Origin: Berberis thunbergii
Taxonomy: Eukaryota; Streptophyta; Magnoliopsida; Ranunculales; Berberidaceae
DNA: 64,000 bases
Direction of reading: 5' to 3'
Assembly (NCBI GenBank): GCA_003290165.1
Contig: QNQO01009171.1
Location: 1 to 64,000, forward strand
Part shown: positions 34,015 through 44,671 of the stretch, in pieces
How positions within the stretch are numbered: the stretch's first letter is position 1
How the letters are laid out: the number at the start of each line of letters is the position of its first letter
Position numbers and translations under genes: made by a program
Notes under the pieces: generated by a model
Database searches by the model: none
What the model was told of the DNA's origin: nothing
What the model saw: the letters and a program-made list of their open reading frames with translations, nothing else

Positions 34015-35867
34015 ATGCCTGGCGGATATGGGACAGTAGCTCCCGGAAATGGAGGTGGAGGGAACAAGAAGAAAATGGCCACCATTGGTATTGCGTCGGT
34101 AATACTAGTGGCTTGTGTTGTAGCAGTTGCAGTGGGTGTGAAGAATCACAATAGCGCAGGCACGACTGATGAAGGTAGTGCTAGTGGTAAAACTAGTGGC
34201 GATTTAAGCACTTCTACGAAAGAAGTCCAAGCTCTTTGCCAACCTACTGATTACAAGGCAGCTTGTGAGGAGAGTCTTTCGTCTGCTGGCAATACCACGA
34301 ATCCTAGGGAACTCATAAAGATTGCATTCAATTATACGGTGACTAAGATTAGCTATGGGATCAAGCAATCCAATACGTTAAGAGAATTGGAGAAAGATCC
34401 GAGAGGGAAAATGGCTCTTGATGATTGTAAAGAGCTCATTGATTTAGCAATTGATGATCTAAATCGTGCAATTGACCAACTAGGTGCTACGGATATAACT
34501 AAATTTGATGATGCACTCAATGACCTCCAGATTTGGCTTAGTGCCACTGTGACATACCAAGAAACATGCTTGGATGGATTCGAGAACACCACTGGGAATG
34601 CTGGTGAATCAATGAGGAAGGCCTTGAATTCCTCCATGGAACTCACCAGCAATGCCCTTGCCATGCTTAATAATATCTCCACCTTTATAACCGAATTAAA
34701 CATTCCAAAAGTTAACCGTCGACTCCTTTCAGGACATGCAGAAGAGCCTGTTCCCTGTGATGATATGCCTCCATGGTTGGATCAGAAGAGGCGTGCACTA
34801 CTTGATGCTCCCCCAGGCAAACTGACTCCTAACGTGATTGTAGCGCAAGATGGATCTGGAAAGTACAAAACCGTAACTGATGCACTAAAAGAAGTACCTG
34901 AGAAAAACACTGTGCCATTCATAATCTATGTTAAGGCAGGAATCTACAAAGAATATGTTACCATTGAAAAACAAAGACTAATGTTGTGATGTATGGAGAT
35001 GGACCTTTGAAGACTAAGATCACTGGTAGCAAGAACTTCGCGGCTGGTACCCCTACATTCCAGACTGCAACATTTGGTACGTTTTGATCTTGAACACTCT
35101 ACATTATAGAGGTATAATTTTTGTTCTCATGACTATTTGACTTGATTTTCAAGAAAATTCATTTGTATACAGCGGTAGTTGGGAACCAGTTTACCGCCAA
35201 AGACATGGGGTTTGAGAACACTGCAGGAGCGGCGGGGCACCAAGCAGTGGCACTAAGGGTGTCATCTGATCAGTCAGTTTTCTACAACTGTCAAATGGAT
35301 GGCTATCAAGATACACTCTACGTGCATGCCCACCGTCAATTCTACAGAGATTGTACCATTACTGGTACTATTGACTTCGTATTTGGAGATTCACCATGTG
35401 TGTTGCAGAACTGCACATTTATGGTGAGGAAGCCAATGGAGAACCAACAATGTATTGTGACTGCCCAAGGAAGAAAAGATAAGAATTCAAGGACGGCCAT
35501 TGTTATTCAAGGTGGTGCCATCTCTGCCGACCCTACTTTGATCCCTGTTAAAAATGTTTTCAAGTCGTATCTGGGCCGCCCATGGAAGGAGTACTCAAGG
35601 ACCATCATTGTGAATACTCAGATTGATGATTTGATAAACCCTGATGGCTGGCTACCATGGGGTGGTGATTTCGGCCTTAATACTTGCTTCTATGTTGAAA
35701 TCAACAACAAAGGGCCTGGATCAGACAAGTCTAAGAGAGTCAAGTGGAAGGGTATCAAGAACATCGATGCTGCTCATGCACAAGCTTATGCACCAAACAA
35801 ATTCTTTAGAGGAGATACTTGGATCAGTTCAGCTAAAGTTCCTTACACAGCCGCGTTAACTGCTTAA
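34015..35867 (+). pseudogene. PME C: signal-anchor PMEI-PME with one-base frameshift
   Basis: Exon 1 34015-35076, exon 2 35173-35867, GT..AG intron in the usual place. The summed length (1757 nt) is one base short of 586 codons. The break is a run of five A at 34967-34971 where sister genes support six; with it the frame stops at 34987-34989. Everything else looks functional: a type-II anchor (residues about 21-42, MATIGIASVILVACVVAVAVG), a PMEI domain starting LCQPTDYKAACEESL, NRRLL and KRRALL cleavage motifs, and in exon 2 GHQAVALR, GYQDTLY, GTIDFVFG and [13 protein letters not shown] chose the ATG at 34015 because the alternative at 33949 adds a poly-Lys leader not seen in sisters. It may be a very young pseudogene or an allele or sequencing error in a homopolymer. 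Confidence 0.88.
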
Positions 35868-36594
35868 GTCATGTTTGACTTCAATTTTTTGTTTGCTTTT
35901 CAGAAATAATTAGGCTCGTGTACAGTACATGTTTGAACAAAGCCTGTAATTTAGTGTACATATCTATACTAAATCAAATGAAGATAAAATTTTGGAGCCA
36001 AATCAGGTTTTCAATTATATTTCTGACCTCAGGTTGAAATTATTCAAGCACTCAAAAACTTGAGTTGATCAAGACACTAGAACAAGATACAATCCACGAT
36101 GAAAAATATAAAGAAAATGACTAAATATGGAAATTTTGACCAGGTTTCTCCCAAGTATGGTGGGATCTATTATCAAAATTCCTTACCAGCTAAGTTAGGT
36201 TTTTCTCTAAAATGAGGTCCATTCCTTGTATTTTTTCATGACAACTCCACCTTAGTTGATGTGGGACTATTCAAGCCAACTCTATCCAATAGATTACCGG
36301 CTTTTGAAAGTTGTCCAGGGAAAATTTTTTGGGGTGGTGCAAGAATCATCATTTGTCTTGGTCTCAAGAATAGCATAGAAAGAAAATAATGGCTTTGAGC
36401 TTAGTTATTATTTTGTTATGTTTTTACATTTCTTAAGAATAGCATAGAAACAAAATCCAACACTAGTGAGTTTGTTTTAAACTGATTTTCTAAATAAGGA
36501 ATGAAAAACCATATGTAGTTATCGTCACAACTGGTTTTTAGATCAAATATTAAAATGACAGAAAATTTTGCACTAGGACAATACCAAAAAATCG
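35868..36594. other. Spacer between PME C and PME D
   Basis: AT-rich, no coding frame. A short imperfect direct repeat AAGAATAGCATAGAAA occurs near 36367 and 36435. Confidence 0.5.
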
Positions 36595-36633
36595 ATAACT
36601 AATATAACTATGTGCTCTTGTTTTAGTATAAAA
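36595..36633 (+). promoter_or_regulatory. Core promoter of PME D: ATAACTAATATAAC block and TATA box
   Basis: ATAACTAATATAAC at 36595-36608 and TATAAAA at 36627-36633, 102 bp upstream of the ATG. The same pair, with small changes, precedes PME E and PME G. TAACTAA resembles a plant MYB-type site; the binding claim is inference. Confidence 0.55.
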
Positions 36634-36728
36634 CATTCCCTTGTCAATAACACTTTCAAACCTGATCAAAATAATCCATTCAATCTTCTCTCCCATCTTC
36701 TCATTTTCTGATTCAGTAATTCTACAAG

Positions 36729-38535
36729 ATGGGGGAAGAAGTGAGCAAGAAGAAACTGGTAACCATTGGTATTACATCGGTAATCCTAGTGGCTTGCATT
36801 GTGGCAGTTGTTGTGAGCGTCAAATTCAACAGCTCATCAGCCAAATCTAATGGCAATGTTGTTCCTAGTTCTAGCGGGCAATTAACCGCGTCTTCTAAAG
36901 TTGTGGAAGCACTTTGCCAACCAACTGATTACAAGCAGACTTGTAAGGAGAGTCTCTCGTCTGCTGGCAACACCACGGATCCAAAAGAACTTATAAAGAT
37001 TGCATTTAATTACACGGTGAATAAAATTGGTGAAGGGATAAAGCAATCCGAAACACTGAAAGAACTGGAAAAGGACCTGAGGGGAAAACAAGCTCTTGAA
37101 AATTGTAAAGAGCTATGTGACTATGCAATTGATGATCTCAAACGTTCCATCTACGAACTAGGAGATTTGGATGCCACCAAGTTTGAAGATATAATCAATA
37201 ATCTCCAAATTTGGCTTAGTGCCACTGTGACATACCAAGAAACATGCTTGGATGGATTTGAAAACACTACTGGGAATGCCGGCAAATCAATGAGGAGGGC
37301 CTTGAATACCACTATGGAGCTTACAAGCAATGCTCTTGCCATGGTTACTAACATCTCCACCATTCTCTCTAACATGAATATTCCACAAATTAACCGTCAA
37401 CTCCTTTCAGAAGAGCCAGTTCCTCATCATGATTTGCCTCCATGGCTACATCATTCGAGACGTGCATTACTGGAAGCTGCCCCATCCCAATTGACTCCTA
37501 ATGTGATTGTAGCACAAGACGGATCTGGAAAGTACAAGACCATCAATGAAGCTCTAAAAGACGTACCTGTGAAGGGCACTACACCATTCATAATCTATGT
37601 TAAGGAAGGAATCTACGAAGAATATGTTTTCATTGAAAAAACTATGACTCATGTTATGATGTATGGAGACGGACCTTTGAAGACTAAGATCACTGGTAAC
37701 AAAAATTTCGCTGATGGTACTCCCACATTCAAGACTGCAACAGTTGGTATGCTTTTAATTTGAAGATCGATTGAATACTCACAATTTCATCAACATAGAC
37801 TATAGCATAGTTTGACTAATATTAATTAATTTTTGTGCAGCGGTGGTTGGTAATAACTTCATGGCCAAAGACATAGGATTCGAGAACACTGCAGGAGCGG
37901 AGGGTCATCAAGCTGTGGCACTAAGGGTGTCATCTGATCAGTCAATTTTCTACAACTGTCAAATTGATGGCTATCAAGATACACTTTACGTCCATGCTCA
38001 CCGTCAATTCTATAGAGATTGTACCATCACTGGTACCATTGACTTCGTATTTGGAGATTCACCTGCTGTGTTGCAGAATTGCACATTTTTCGTAAGGAGG
38101 CCAATGGAGAACCAACAATGTATTGTGACTGCTCAAGGAAGAAAAGATAGGCACTCAAGGACAGCCATTATCATTCAAGGTGGTTCCATCTCTGCTGATC
38201 CTACTCTGATCCCCGTTAAAAATGTGTTCAAGTCATACCTAGGTCGCCCGTGGAAGGAGTACTCAAGGACCATCATTGTGAATACTCATATTGACGATTT
38301 GATTGCCCCTGAAGGTTGGTTACCATGGACAGGTACTTTCGGTATCAACACTTGCTTCTATGCTGAAATCAACAACAAAGGACCTGGTGCTGATAAGTCT
38401 AAGAGGGTGAACTGGAAGGGTGTCAAGAACATTGATGCAAGTCATGCAGCATCTTATGCACCGAAAAAGTTCTTTAAAATAGATACTTGGATCAGTGAGG
38501 CCAATGTCCCATATACACCTACAATCACTGTCTAA
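36729..38535 (+). CDS. PME D: signal-anchor pectin methylesterase with PMEI domain
   Basis: Join 36729-37746 and 37841-38535, 570 residues. Intron GTATG..TGCAG. The N-terminus is a short basic head (KKK) and a hydrophobic anchor (about 11-31), giving type-II insertion into the secretory membrane. PMEI Cys are at 63, 72, 126 and 173, with the family block IWLSATVTYQETCLDGF. The likely pro-domain cleavage site is RRALL at 244-248; the upstream site reads NRQLL instead of NRRLL. The catalytic set is complete: Gln363, Gln385 and Asp386 (GYQDTLY), Asp407 (GTIDFVFG), Arg475 and Trp477 ([12 protein letters not shown]). This is the only fully intact member of the C-G subfamily in the window, and the best model for the ancestral activity. 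It resembles the pollen-type Arabidopsis PME class from memory of that family, which is a weak basis for expression. Confidence 0.96.
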
Positions 38536-38882
38536 GTCAAACCATATGCGTCTTTCGTTACCAAAAGAAGATGAAATTTTGTAACCAAATCAAGTTTTCA
38601 AATATATTTACATGCTATAGTATTATTTGTTACCAAAACCAAAAGAAGTTTACAATCTATTTATAAAGAACAAAATTAGCTTACTTGTTCAATTGCTTTT
38701 TGTGATTACTTCAACAAGAACCCCTGCTTGCAATCTTTAAGCACTTCGAGCTGCTCAAACTGGTTGTGTGCATAACTCTTCGAACAAACACATTGAGGTG
38801 TTCATTTGAAACCATAGTTAGTAGGTAACATATTCATAGGTTGAGTGGTGTACAAACAGATTCAATGGTCTAGCATTCAATG
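38536..38882. other. 3' flank of PME D
   Basis: AT-rich downstream region up to the poly-T of the LINE. No gene seen. Confidence 0.5.
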
Positions 38883-39332
38883 TTTTTTTGGAAAGTAAGC
38901 TGGGATGTTGAGGATCCCCAAACCTTATCATTAAAAACAAGAACATAAAAGTTCATCAAATTTTCACAACTCAATTATCCCTTCATCATTCACTACATCA
39001 TCACAAGGAAATAAATTTTTGTTTAAACTCCTCAACCAAGCTAAAAGATGAATCAATAGAGTTTATGCTAAGGGTTAAACTCACCAAGTGAATTGTTTTC
39101 CAGATTGTTCTTTGGTGCACAAGCTTAAACTCGTGATCTTGGTAGGCACCAAACAATTGCTTGATCATCTTGAAGATAAGGTTCTCCCCTTCCCTAATAA
39201 ATAGTAAAGGTCGAAATGACGATCTTGAAGCACACAAACTCGAAAAGTAAAGCAATTAAAAACTAGGAGTATACTAGTTCGTGAAAGATTCCAACAGGTG
39301 ATGTGATCTTCATCTAACTTATCTTTCTTGAT

Positions 39333-40108
39333 TTATACCCTGAATTTAGGTTTTGCCCTCTTGATTCGAGGAACGTCTTCCTTAGGCGACTGAGTTGTAG
39401 TAACCACACATTGATCTTCAATAGTGTTTTGACCCACTATCGTTGCTTCTTTTTCCAATAGAGCTATAATTTCTGTGAATTCTTTCTTCAACATATCCCC
39501 GCAGACTTTCAGTTCATTGTTGACTTTCCCTTTGTCATATTCTTCTAACATTTTCAAAATATTTCTAACCTTAGAGAATGTTAGTGGACCTCCATCTATT
39601 GCATCAAAGATGGATTCTTGTTCATCCATGGATGCAGAGGTAGCAACCATTTGGAGGTTGTTTGGGATTCTTAGACTTTCTTTGTTCTTCCCAATTGAGA
39701 GCATCTTCAGTTTCACCTTCCTGTTCTTCATCACTACTCTTCAGTCTGCTTATCTTCTGCAATGCTTCCTTCCTTCATCACTACTCTACAGGGTGCTTAT
39801 CTTCTGCAGTGCTTCCTTCCTCCTTGTTCAGTGAGTGTTCACTCTGGTTTTCAACACTATCTACGTTATGCACACTGTCAACAATAGCATAAGAGCTTAT
39901 TGCTCCTTCTTCACTCCTCTCCTGTTGACGCCAATTTGTGGGCGGTGTTGTTGCTCCATTTGCATCACTGCTTTCTGTTGCTGGAGCATGCACATTGTTT
40001 CCCTCAACAGTACTACCGGCCTTCTCATCAAGGCAAATACTATCGGCATCTTCGCATTAATTCCCATCTACTTCTGCAGCAGTGTTACTCTTTGTACTCC
40101 CACTTGCA
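39333..40108 (-). pseudogene. C-terminal part of LINE L1 ORF1
   Basis: The minus-strand frame of 133 codons (39734-39333) is rich in Lys and Glu and ends RAKPKFRV, matching the end of the ORF1 in LINE L2 (KTNPKFR). Upstream frames to 40108 are broken. The stop lies about 440 bp from the poly-A tail, as in L2. Confidence 0.6.
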
Positions 40109-40113
40109 CCCTG

Positions 40114-40479
40114 TGACGCAGCGGGTTGCTAGGTACGCCCTAACTTGCGTTCTCACAAAGAGAAGAAGATAATTTCTCACACAGAGAAAGGATAATTCTC
40201 ACACAGAGAAGTAGATAATTGGAAATTTGATTGAAAAGTTGATGCTTACAGATCCACATTGATGTGGTATTTATACAAGAAATGTTGCAGAAATATGAAA
40301 AAAATATACATGACAGTTGGGCAGCGCGTGGGTGGCTTGATGCAGTTGAGCGGCGCGTGGGTGGCTCGATGTAGTTGAGCGGCGCGTGGGTGACAGTTGG
40401 GCGGCGCGTGGGACACGCTGTGAGCTGTGAGCGGCGAGTGGGTTTGGGCAGCGCGTGGGACACGCTGTGAGCTGCATCA
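40114..40479 (-). repeat. 3' LTR of nested gypsy element
   Basis: 366 bp. Contains short direct repeats GCGGCGCGTGGGTGGCTCGAT and CACACAGAGAA. The main ORF reads through into it and stops at 40271. The adjoining minus-strand tract TCTAGAGGGGGAGAAC is the polypurine tract. Confidence 0.95.
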
Positions 40480-43327
40480 GTTCTCCCCCTCTAGAAAACA
40501 ACTCGTCCTCGAGTTGGAATAAGGCAATGGAGGTGGCCCAGTTGTTGACTTCGCCATGAAGGTTGGTTACCCTTTCAATCATATGGTCAGCAATGACGCT
40601 CATTCCTGGAAGCTTCGGTAAAGGAACCAAGTCTAGAGTATGTAACGGGGGCCTAATGTAAACGACTTCAAAAGGAGATTTACCACTTGAACGATTTGGC
40701 ACGTTGTTGTAGGTAAATTCAGCTTGTGGTAACACATTGTCCCATTGCCTTGGATTTTCCTTAATCAAGCATCGCAACATATTGCCCAAGGTATGATTTG
40801 TAACTTCTGGCTGCCCATCAGTTTGTGGATGACACGTGCTGCTATACTGTAATGATGTGTCAAGCCTTCTCCACAAGGTACGCCAAAAATGGCTGAGGAA
40901 TTTGCTATCACGAGCATAAACTATGGTCTTTGGTAACCCATGTAGACGAACGTCTTCTCGAAAGAATAATTGAGCAATATGGCATGGAAGAAAATGGGAT
41001 ATCTTAGAAACACGATCAATCACAACAAAGATAGAATCCGAACCTCTTTGTGTACGTGGCAATCCCAAGATGAAGTCCATTGATAGATCTTCCCAAGGGG
41101 CATCAGGAATTGGAAGTGGCGTATAGAGTCCAGTATTTTGAGCTTGTCCTTTGGCAGTCTGGCATGTATAGCATCGTTTGACAAACTTTTCCACGTCACG
41201 CCTAAAATACGGCCAGTAGTATCGAGCTTCCACCAGTGAAATGGTCTTATCTCGTCCCATGTGCCCGCTGAGTCCTCCACTGTGTAGCTCTTGAATGATG
41301 TGCTCCCTAAGGGACCCTCGGGGAATACATAGACGATTTTCAAAGAATAGAAAACCATCATGTATTTGGTGTTCACCTCGAACAGATGTCAGCAACATGA
41401 CTCGGCGACTCAATGCATCAGCGACCTTGTTCAACTGTCCTGACTTGTGCCTGAGTGAAAAAGTGAACCTTTGGATATAGCCAATCCAACGTGCATGCAT
41501 CCGATTGGCTTTGGAAGAGTTGTTGAGATACTTAAGAGCCTGATGGTCCGTGTCAAGGATGAATTCCTTCTGCACTAGGTATGACTCCCATTGCTGCAAT
41601 GTGCGAACGACCGCATACAACTCTTGATTATATGTCGACCATTTCTTTCTTGGGTCGCTGAGTTTTTCACTAAAAAAAACGATTGGTTTCATCTCCTGTG
41701 ATAGAACAGCTCCAATGCCTACTCCTGAAACATCACAATCGACTTTGAACATTTTCTCAAAGTTGGGAAGTGCAAGAACTGGTGCATTTGTCAATTTTTC
41801 CTTTAAAACTGCAAAGCTTTGTTCTGCTTGATCCGTCCAAGCGAATTGTTTCTGCTTTAAACAATCCGTGATAGGTGCAGTGATAGTACTGAAACTCTTC
41901 ACGAACCTCCGGTAAAATGTCGCTAATCCATGGGAACTTCGAGCTTCTGTAATGGTTCTCGGTGTTGGCCATTTCTGGATAGCTGTCACATTTTCTTGAT
42001 CAACCTTGATTCCATCAGGTGGAAGTCCAGCAGGTAGTTCGTCGAGAACGATATCACTGAACTCCGCTAGTAGAGGCTGAACTGGTTCTGGCATGCTTTG
42101 CGAAGTATCTTTCGGTACTTTTGGGGTATACATTAGTCGCCTTATTACTAAGGATACACCCTCATCTTCATAAGTGATTCCTTTTGGTTCCGCTTCCTCC
42201 TCGGCCTCGTCCTCTGGATAATCTTTGTCTCCTTCAACTCCATCATCATGTGTGGCTAGATTGACTGATTTGTTATGGGGACATTGATTAGAATAATGCC
42301 CTGTTTGCCCGCAACGGTAACATTTGTGGCCACTTGGAACGGCATAAGGGTTGTTGGAATTGGGCTTATTTGCTTCCTCCCTTTGCGGTGGTGCCATAGG
42401 CTGTTTTTGAGGCTGGTTAGGCTTAGGTGCCTCATCTGGTGGTCTCGCCATTGCCTTCCCTTCGTTTAGGTCAAGTCTTTGAGGTGCTGAAGATTGGGAT
42501 GACACTGGATTCACAACTTGATTGCGTACCCTTTTACCAAGCTGTGTTCCAATCTTCAAGGCAAGTTGAATGGCACTGGAAAGTGTGCTGTGTGACTGTT
42601 TGAAGACCTCGTCTTGTATGTTGGCACGAAGTCCATCGACAAATTTGGAGATTTTCTGGCTTTCAGATTCTCGAATGTCCACACGAGCAGCAAGCTTGTG
42701 AAATTCTGTAACATACTCAGACACAGTCCGGTATGCTTGCCGACAATGCTTATAGCGACTAAAAAGTGTTTGCTCGTAATCTGGAGGTAGAAAGTGCTCC
42801 TTCATCAATTGCTTCATACGCCTCCAAGTTTGGACTTTGTTCTTCCCTTGTCGAATGCGTGTGGTTTGTAATTGGTCCCACCAAGTTAACGCGCCTCCTT
42901 TAAGTCGATAGGCTACCAACTTGACCTTCATGTATTCTTCAGTCTCCCAATAGTCAAAGAATTTCTCCACTTCAGCTAGCCAATCAAGAAATTCTTCAAT
43001 TACGAACAGGCCATCGAAGTATGGAATTTCGATCTTCATACGATAGTTGTCCTGTCGTCTTCCTGGGTCGAGCCTGGGAGTGGTTGGCACTTCGTCATCA
43101 TGTTCTGGATCAAACTCATTTCTGAGCCTGAAATTATCACGGTGATTTACTCTCCAATGATTGGGCTCATCTCGTCTCTGCGGTCGGAGATTGTTGTTTC
43201 TTCCGCCAATGAGTTGAGTCAAATTCTCGATCATTGCCTCTAGATTTGGTAACCTTCTTTCAACTGCTTCCACGAACTCCTTTGTTGCAAATTTCTCTAC
43301 TTGTTGACTCTGCTGGCTGAACTCCAT
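40271..43327 (-). CDS. Gypsy gag-pol ORF, internally deleted but open (1018 aa)
   Basis: Starts with ATG at 43327. The gag domain occupies about residues 1-335 and includes a WWDQLQTTR core and a zinc knuckle (CYRCGQTGHYSNQC). An acidic linker follows, then RRLMYTPK, where protease would begin. Protease is gone. The text jumps to LLAEFSDIVLDELPAGLPP and then to GIKVDQENVTAIQKWP, so the whole RT catalytic core including its DD motif is missing. The RT end and RNase H follow (FKVDCDVSGVGIGAVLSQ, LYAVVRTLQQWESYL, TDHQALKYL), then the integrase zinc domain (HSGGLSGHMG, CYTCQTAKG) and a core in which the SDRD motif reads YARD. The ORF ends inside the 3' LTR. The frame is intact over three deletions, which is unusual for decay by chance. 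Confidence 0.92.
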   Translation of the reverse strand: MEFSQQSQQVEKFATKEFVEAVERRLPNLEAMIENLTQLIGGRNNNLRPQRRDEPNHWRVNHRDNFRLRNEFDPEHDDEVPTTPRLDPGRRQDNYRMKIEIPYFDGLFVIEEFLDWLAEVEKFFDYWETEEYMKVKLVAYRLKGGALTWWDQLQTTRIRQGKNKVQTWRRMKQLMKEHFLPPDYEQTLFSRYKHCRQAYRTVSEYVTEFHKLAARVDIRESESQKISKFVDGLRANIQDEVFKQSHSTLSSAIQLALKIGTQLGKRVRNQVVNPVSSQSSAPQRLDLNEGKAMARPPDEAPKPNQPQKQPMAPPQREEANKPNSNNPYAVPSGHKCYRCGQTGHYSNQCPHNKSVNLATHDDGVEGDKDYPEDEAEEEAEPKGITYEDEGVSLVIRRLMYTPKVPKDTSQSMPEPVQPLLAEFSDIVLDELPAGLPPDGIKVDQENVTAIQKWPTPRTITEARSSHGLATFYRRFVKSFSTITAPITDCLKQKQFAWTDQAEQSFAVLKEKLTNAPVLALPNFEKMFKVDCDVSGVGIGAVLSQEMKPIVFFSEKLSDPRKKWSTYNQELYAVVRTLQQWESYLVQKEFILDTDHQALKYLNNSSKANRMHARWIGYIQRFTFSLRHKSGQLNKVADALSRRVMLLTSVRGEHQIHDGFLFFENRLCIPRGSLREHIIQELHSGGLSGHMGRDKTISLVEARYYWPYFRRDVEKFVKRCYTCQTAKGQAQNTGLYTPLPIPDAPWEDLSMDFILGLPRTQRGSDSIFVVIDRVSKISHFLPCHIAQLFFREDVRLHGLPKTIVYARDSKFLSHFWRTLWRRLDTSLQYSSTCHPQTDGQPEVTNHTLGNMLRCLIKENPRQWDNVLPQAEFTYNNVPNRSSGKSPFEVVYIRPPLHTLDLVPLPKLPGMSVIADHMIERVTNLHGEVNNWATSIALFQLEDELFSRGGELMQLTACPTRCPNPLAAHSSQRVPRAAQLSPTRRSTTSSHPRAAQLHQATHALPNCHVYFFHISATFLV

Positions 43328-43336
43328 GTTAGATTG

Positions 43337-43367
<31 letters not shown>

Positions 43368-44300
43368 TACAAATACAAATGCAAAATACAATTAAAATAC
43401 AAAATACAAACAAAAAATACAAAATACAAAGTACAAACACAAACTACAAAGTACTATTTTTTTTTATTTTTTTTTATTTTTTTTATGTCCTCGCACTAAC
43501 GTTTGCTAAAGAGAAAAAAAAAATAGCAATACACACTTTCTGCTTCTTCTTTTTTTTCACTCAACGACTGCCACTTTTTTTTTTTTCTTTTTTTTTTTTT
43601 CTCTCTCTCCAGCCGTCCTTCCCAGCTCCTTTTTCACTTCTTCACGCGCTCACGCGCCCCAAACCCCTTTTCTCCTCTTCTTCCTCTTTTTTCTCCTTCC
43701 AGGAGATTCTTCTTCTCCTTCACTCTCTGTCACTCAATCCTCTCCCCTCTTTCTTCTCCTCTACAAACTCTTCTCCTCCACTCCAAATCTTCTCCTCTAC
43801 TGTCTCTTCTCTCTCTGTTTTTTTTTTTTTTTTTTTTTTTGGATAATTGAATGGCCCTAGACGGTGGCGATGAGCCTGTGGCGGTGGCGAGGGAGCCCTT
43901 GGCGGTGGCGAGGGAGCCTGTGGTGGTGGCGTTGGGAGCCTTTGGTGGTGCCGAAGGTAGCGAGGGAGCCTGTGGTGGTGGCGTTGGGAGCCTTTGGTGG
44001 TGCCGAAGGTAGCGAGGGGCCTGTGGTGGTGGCGTTGGGAGCCTTTGGTGGTGCCGAAGGTAGCGAGGGGCCTGTGGTGGTGGTGATGGTGCCTTTGATG
44101 GTGGCGAATTTGCTTGGGTGGCAGATCTGGAGGTGGTTTTTTTTTTTTGTGACGGGATTTTGGTAATGGAAATTTACTGGTTGGTGGTAATGAGAATGGG
44201 TGATGGGTACGGTGATACTGGATGGCGGTGGCGGCGGATTTTGAGTCGTCGGTGGTTGTGTTGAAGGTGGTTGGGATAGCTTCGCCTGGATCAGAGGAAG
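43328..44300 (-). other. Leader of gypsy element with homopolymers and minisatellite
   Basis: About 970 bp between primer site and ATG. Minus-strand poly-A runs (poly-T at about 43330-43362, 43578-43600 and 43820-43841) and pyrimidine-rich plus-strand stretches. It includes the 51-bp tandem repeat at 43917-44110. No supported coding frame. Confidence 0.75.
43917..44110. repeat. 51-bp GC-rich tandem repeat, three and a half copies
   Basis: Units of CCTGTGGTGGTGGCGTTGGG followed by AGCCTTTGGTGGTGCCGAAGG and TAGCGAGGG, starting near 43917, 43969 and 44020, then a partial diverged unit. A simpler GGCGGTGGCGAGGGAG repeat precedes it at 43877-43916. Confidence 0.9.
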
Positions 44301-44312
44301 GCTCTGATACCA
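44301..44312 (-). other. Primer-binding site of gypsy element
   Basis: Minus-strand TGGTATCAGAGC, a perfect match to the usual site complementary to the 3' end of initiator tRNA-Met, two bases inside the 5' LTR. Confidence 0.93.
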
Positions 44313-44314
44313 AT

Positions 44315-44666
44315 TGACGCAGCGGGTTGCTAGGTACGCCCTAACTTGCGTTCTCACAAAGAGAAGAAGATAATTTCTCACACAGAGAAAGGATAATTCT
44401 CACACAGAGAAGTAGATAATTGGAAATTTGATTGAAAAGTTGATGCTTATGTGGTATTTATACAAGAAATGTTGCAGAAATATGAAAAAAATATACATGA
44501 CAGTTGGGCAGCGCGTGGGTGGCTCGATGCAGTTGAGCGGCGCGTGGGTGGCTCGATGTAGTTGAGCGGCGCGTGGGTGACAGTTGGGCGGCGCGTGGGA
44601 CACGCTGTGAGCTGTGAGCGGCGAGTGGGTTTGGGCAGCGCGTGGGACACGCTGTGAGCTGCATCA
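44315..44666 (-). repeat. 5' LTR of nested gypsy element
   Basis: 352 bp, nearly identical to 40114-40479. Adjoins the primer site on one side and the CCCTG target duplication on the other. Confidence 0.95.
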
Positions 44667-44671
44667 CCCTG

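Larger units (their letters stand above)
40114..44666 (-). mobile_element. Ty3/gypsy element inserted in LINE L1
   Basis: 4553 bp with LTRs at 40114-40479 and 44315-44666. Both begin TGACGCAGCGGG and end GCTGCATCA. The target duplication CCCTG is perfect (40109-40113, 44667-44671). The minus-strand order is primer site (44312-44301), long leader, 1018-codon gag-pol ORF, purine tract (40499-40480), 3' LTR. The LTRs are almost identical apart from a 14-bp indel near 40248, so insertion is young. It lacks protease and most of RT, so it must be non-autonomous. Confidence 0.96.

Noticed and set aside
43301..43846. Plus-strand frame rich in Phe
   Set aside because: Generated by poly-T and pyrimidine tracts in the gypsy leader, antisense to the element.
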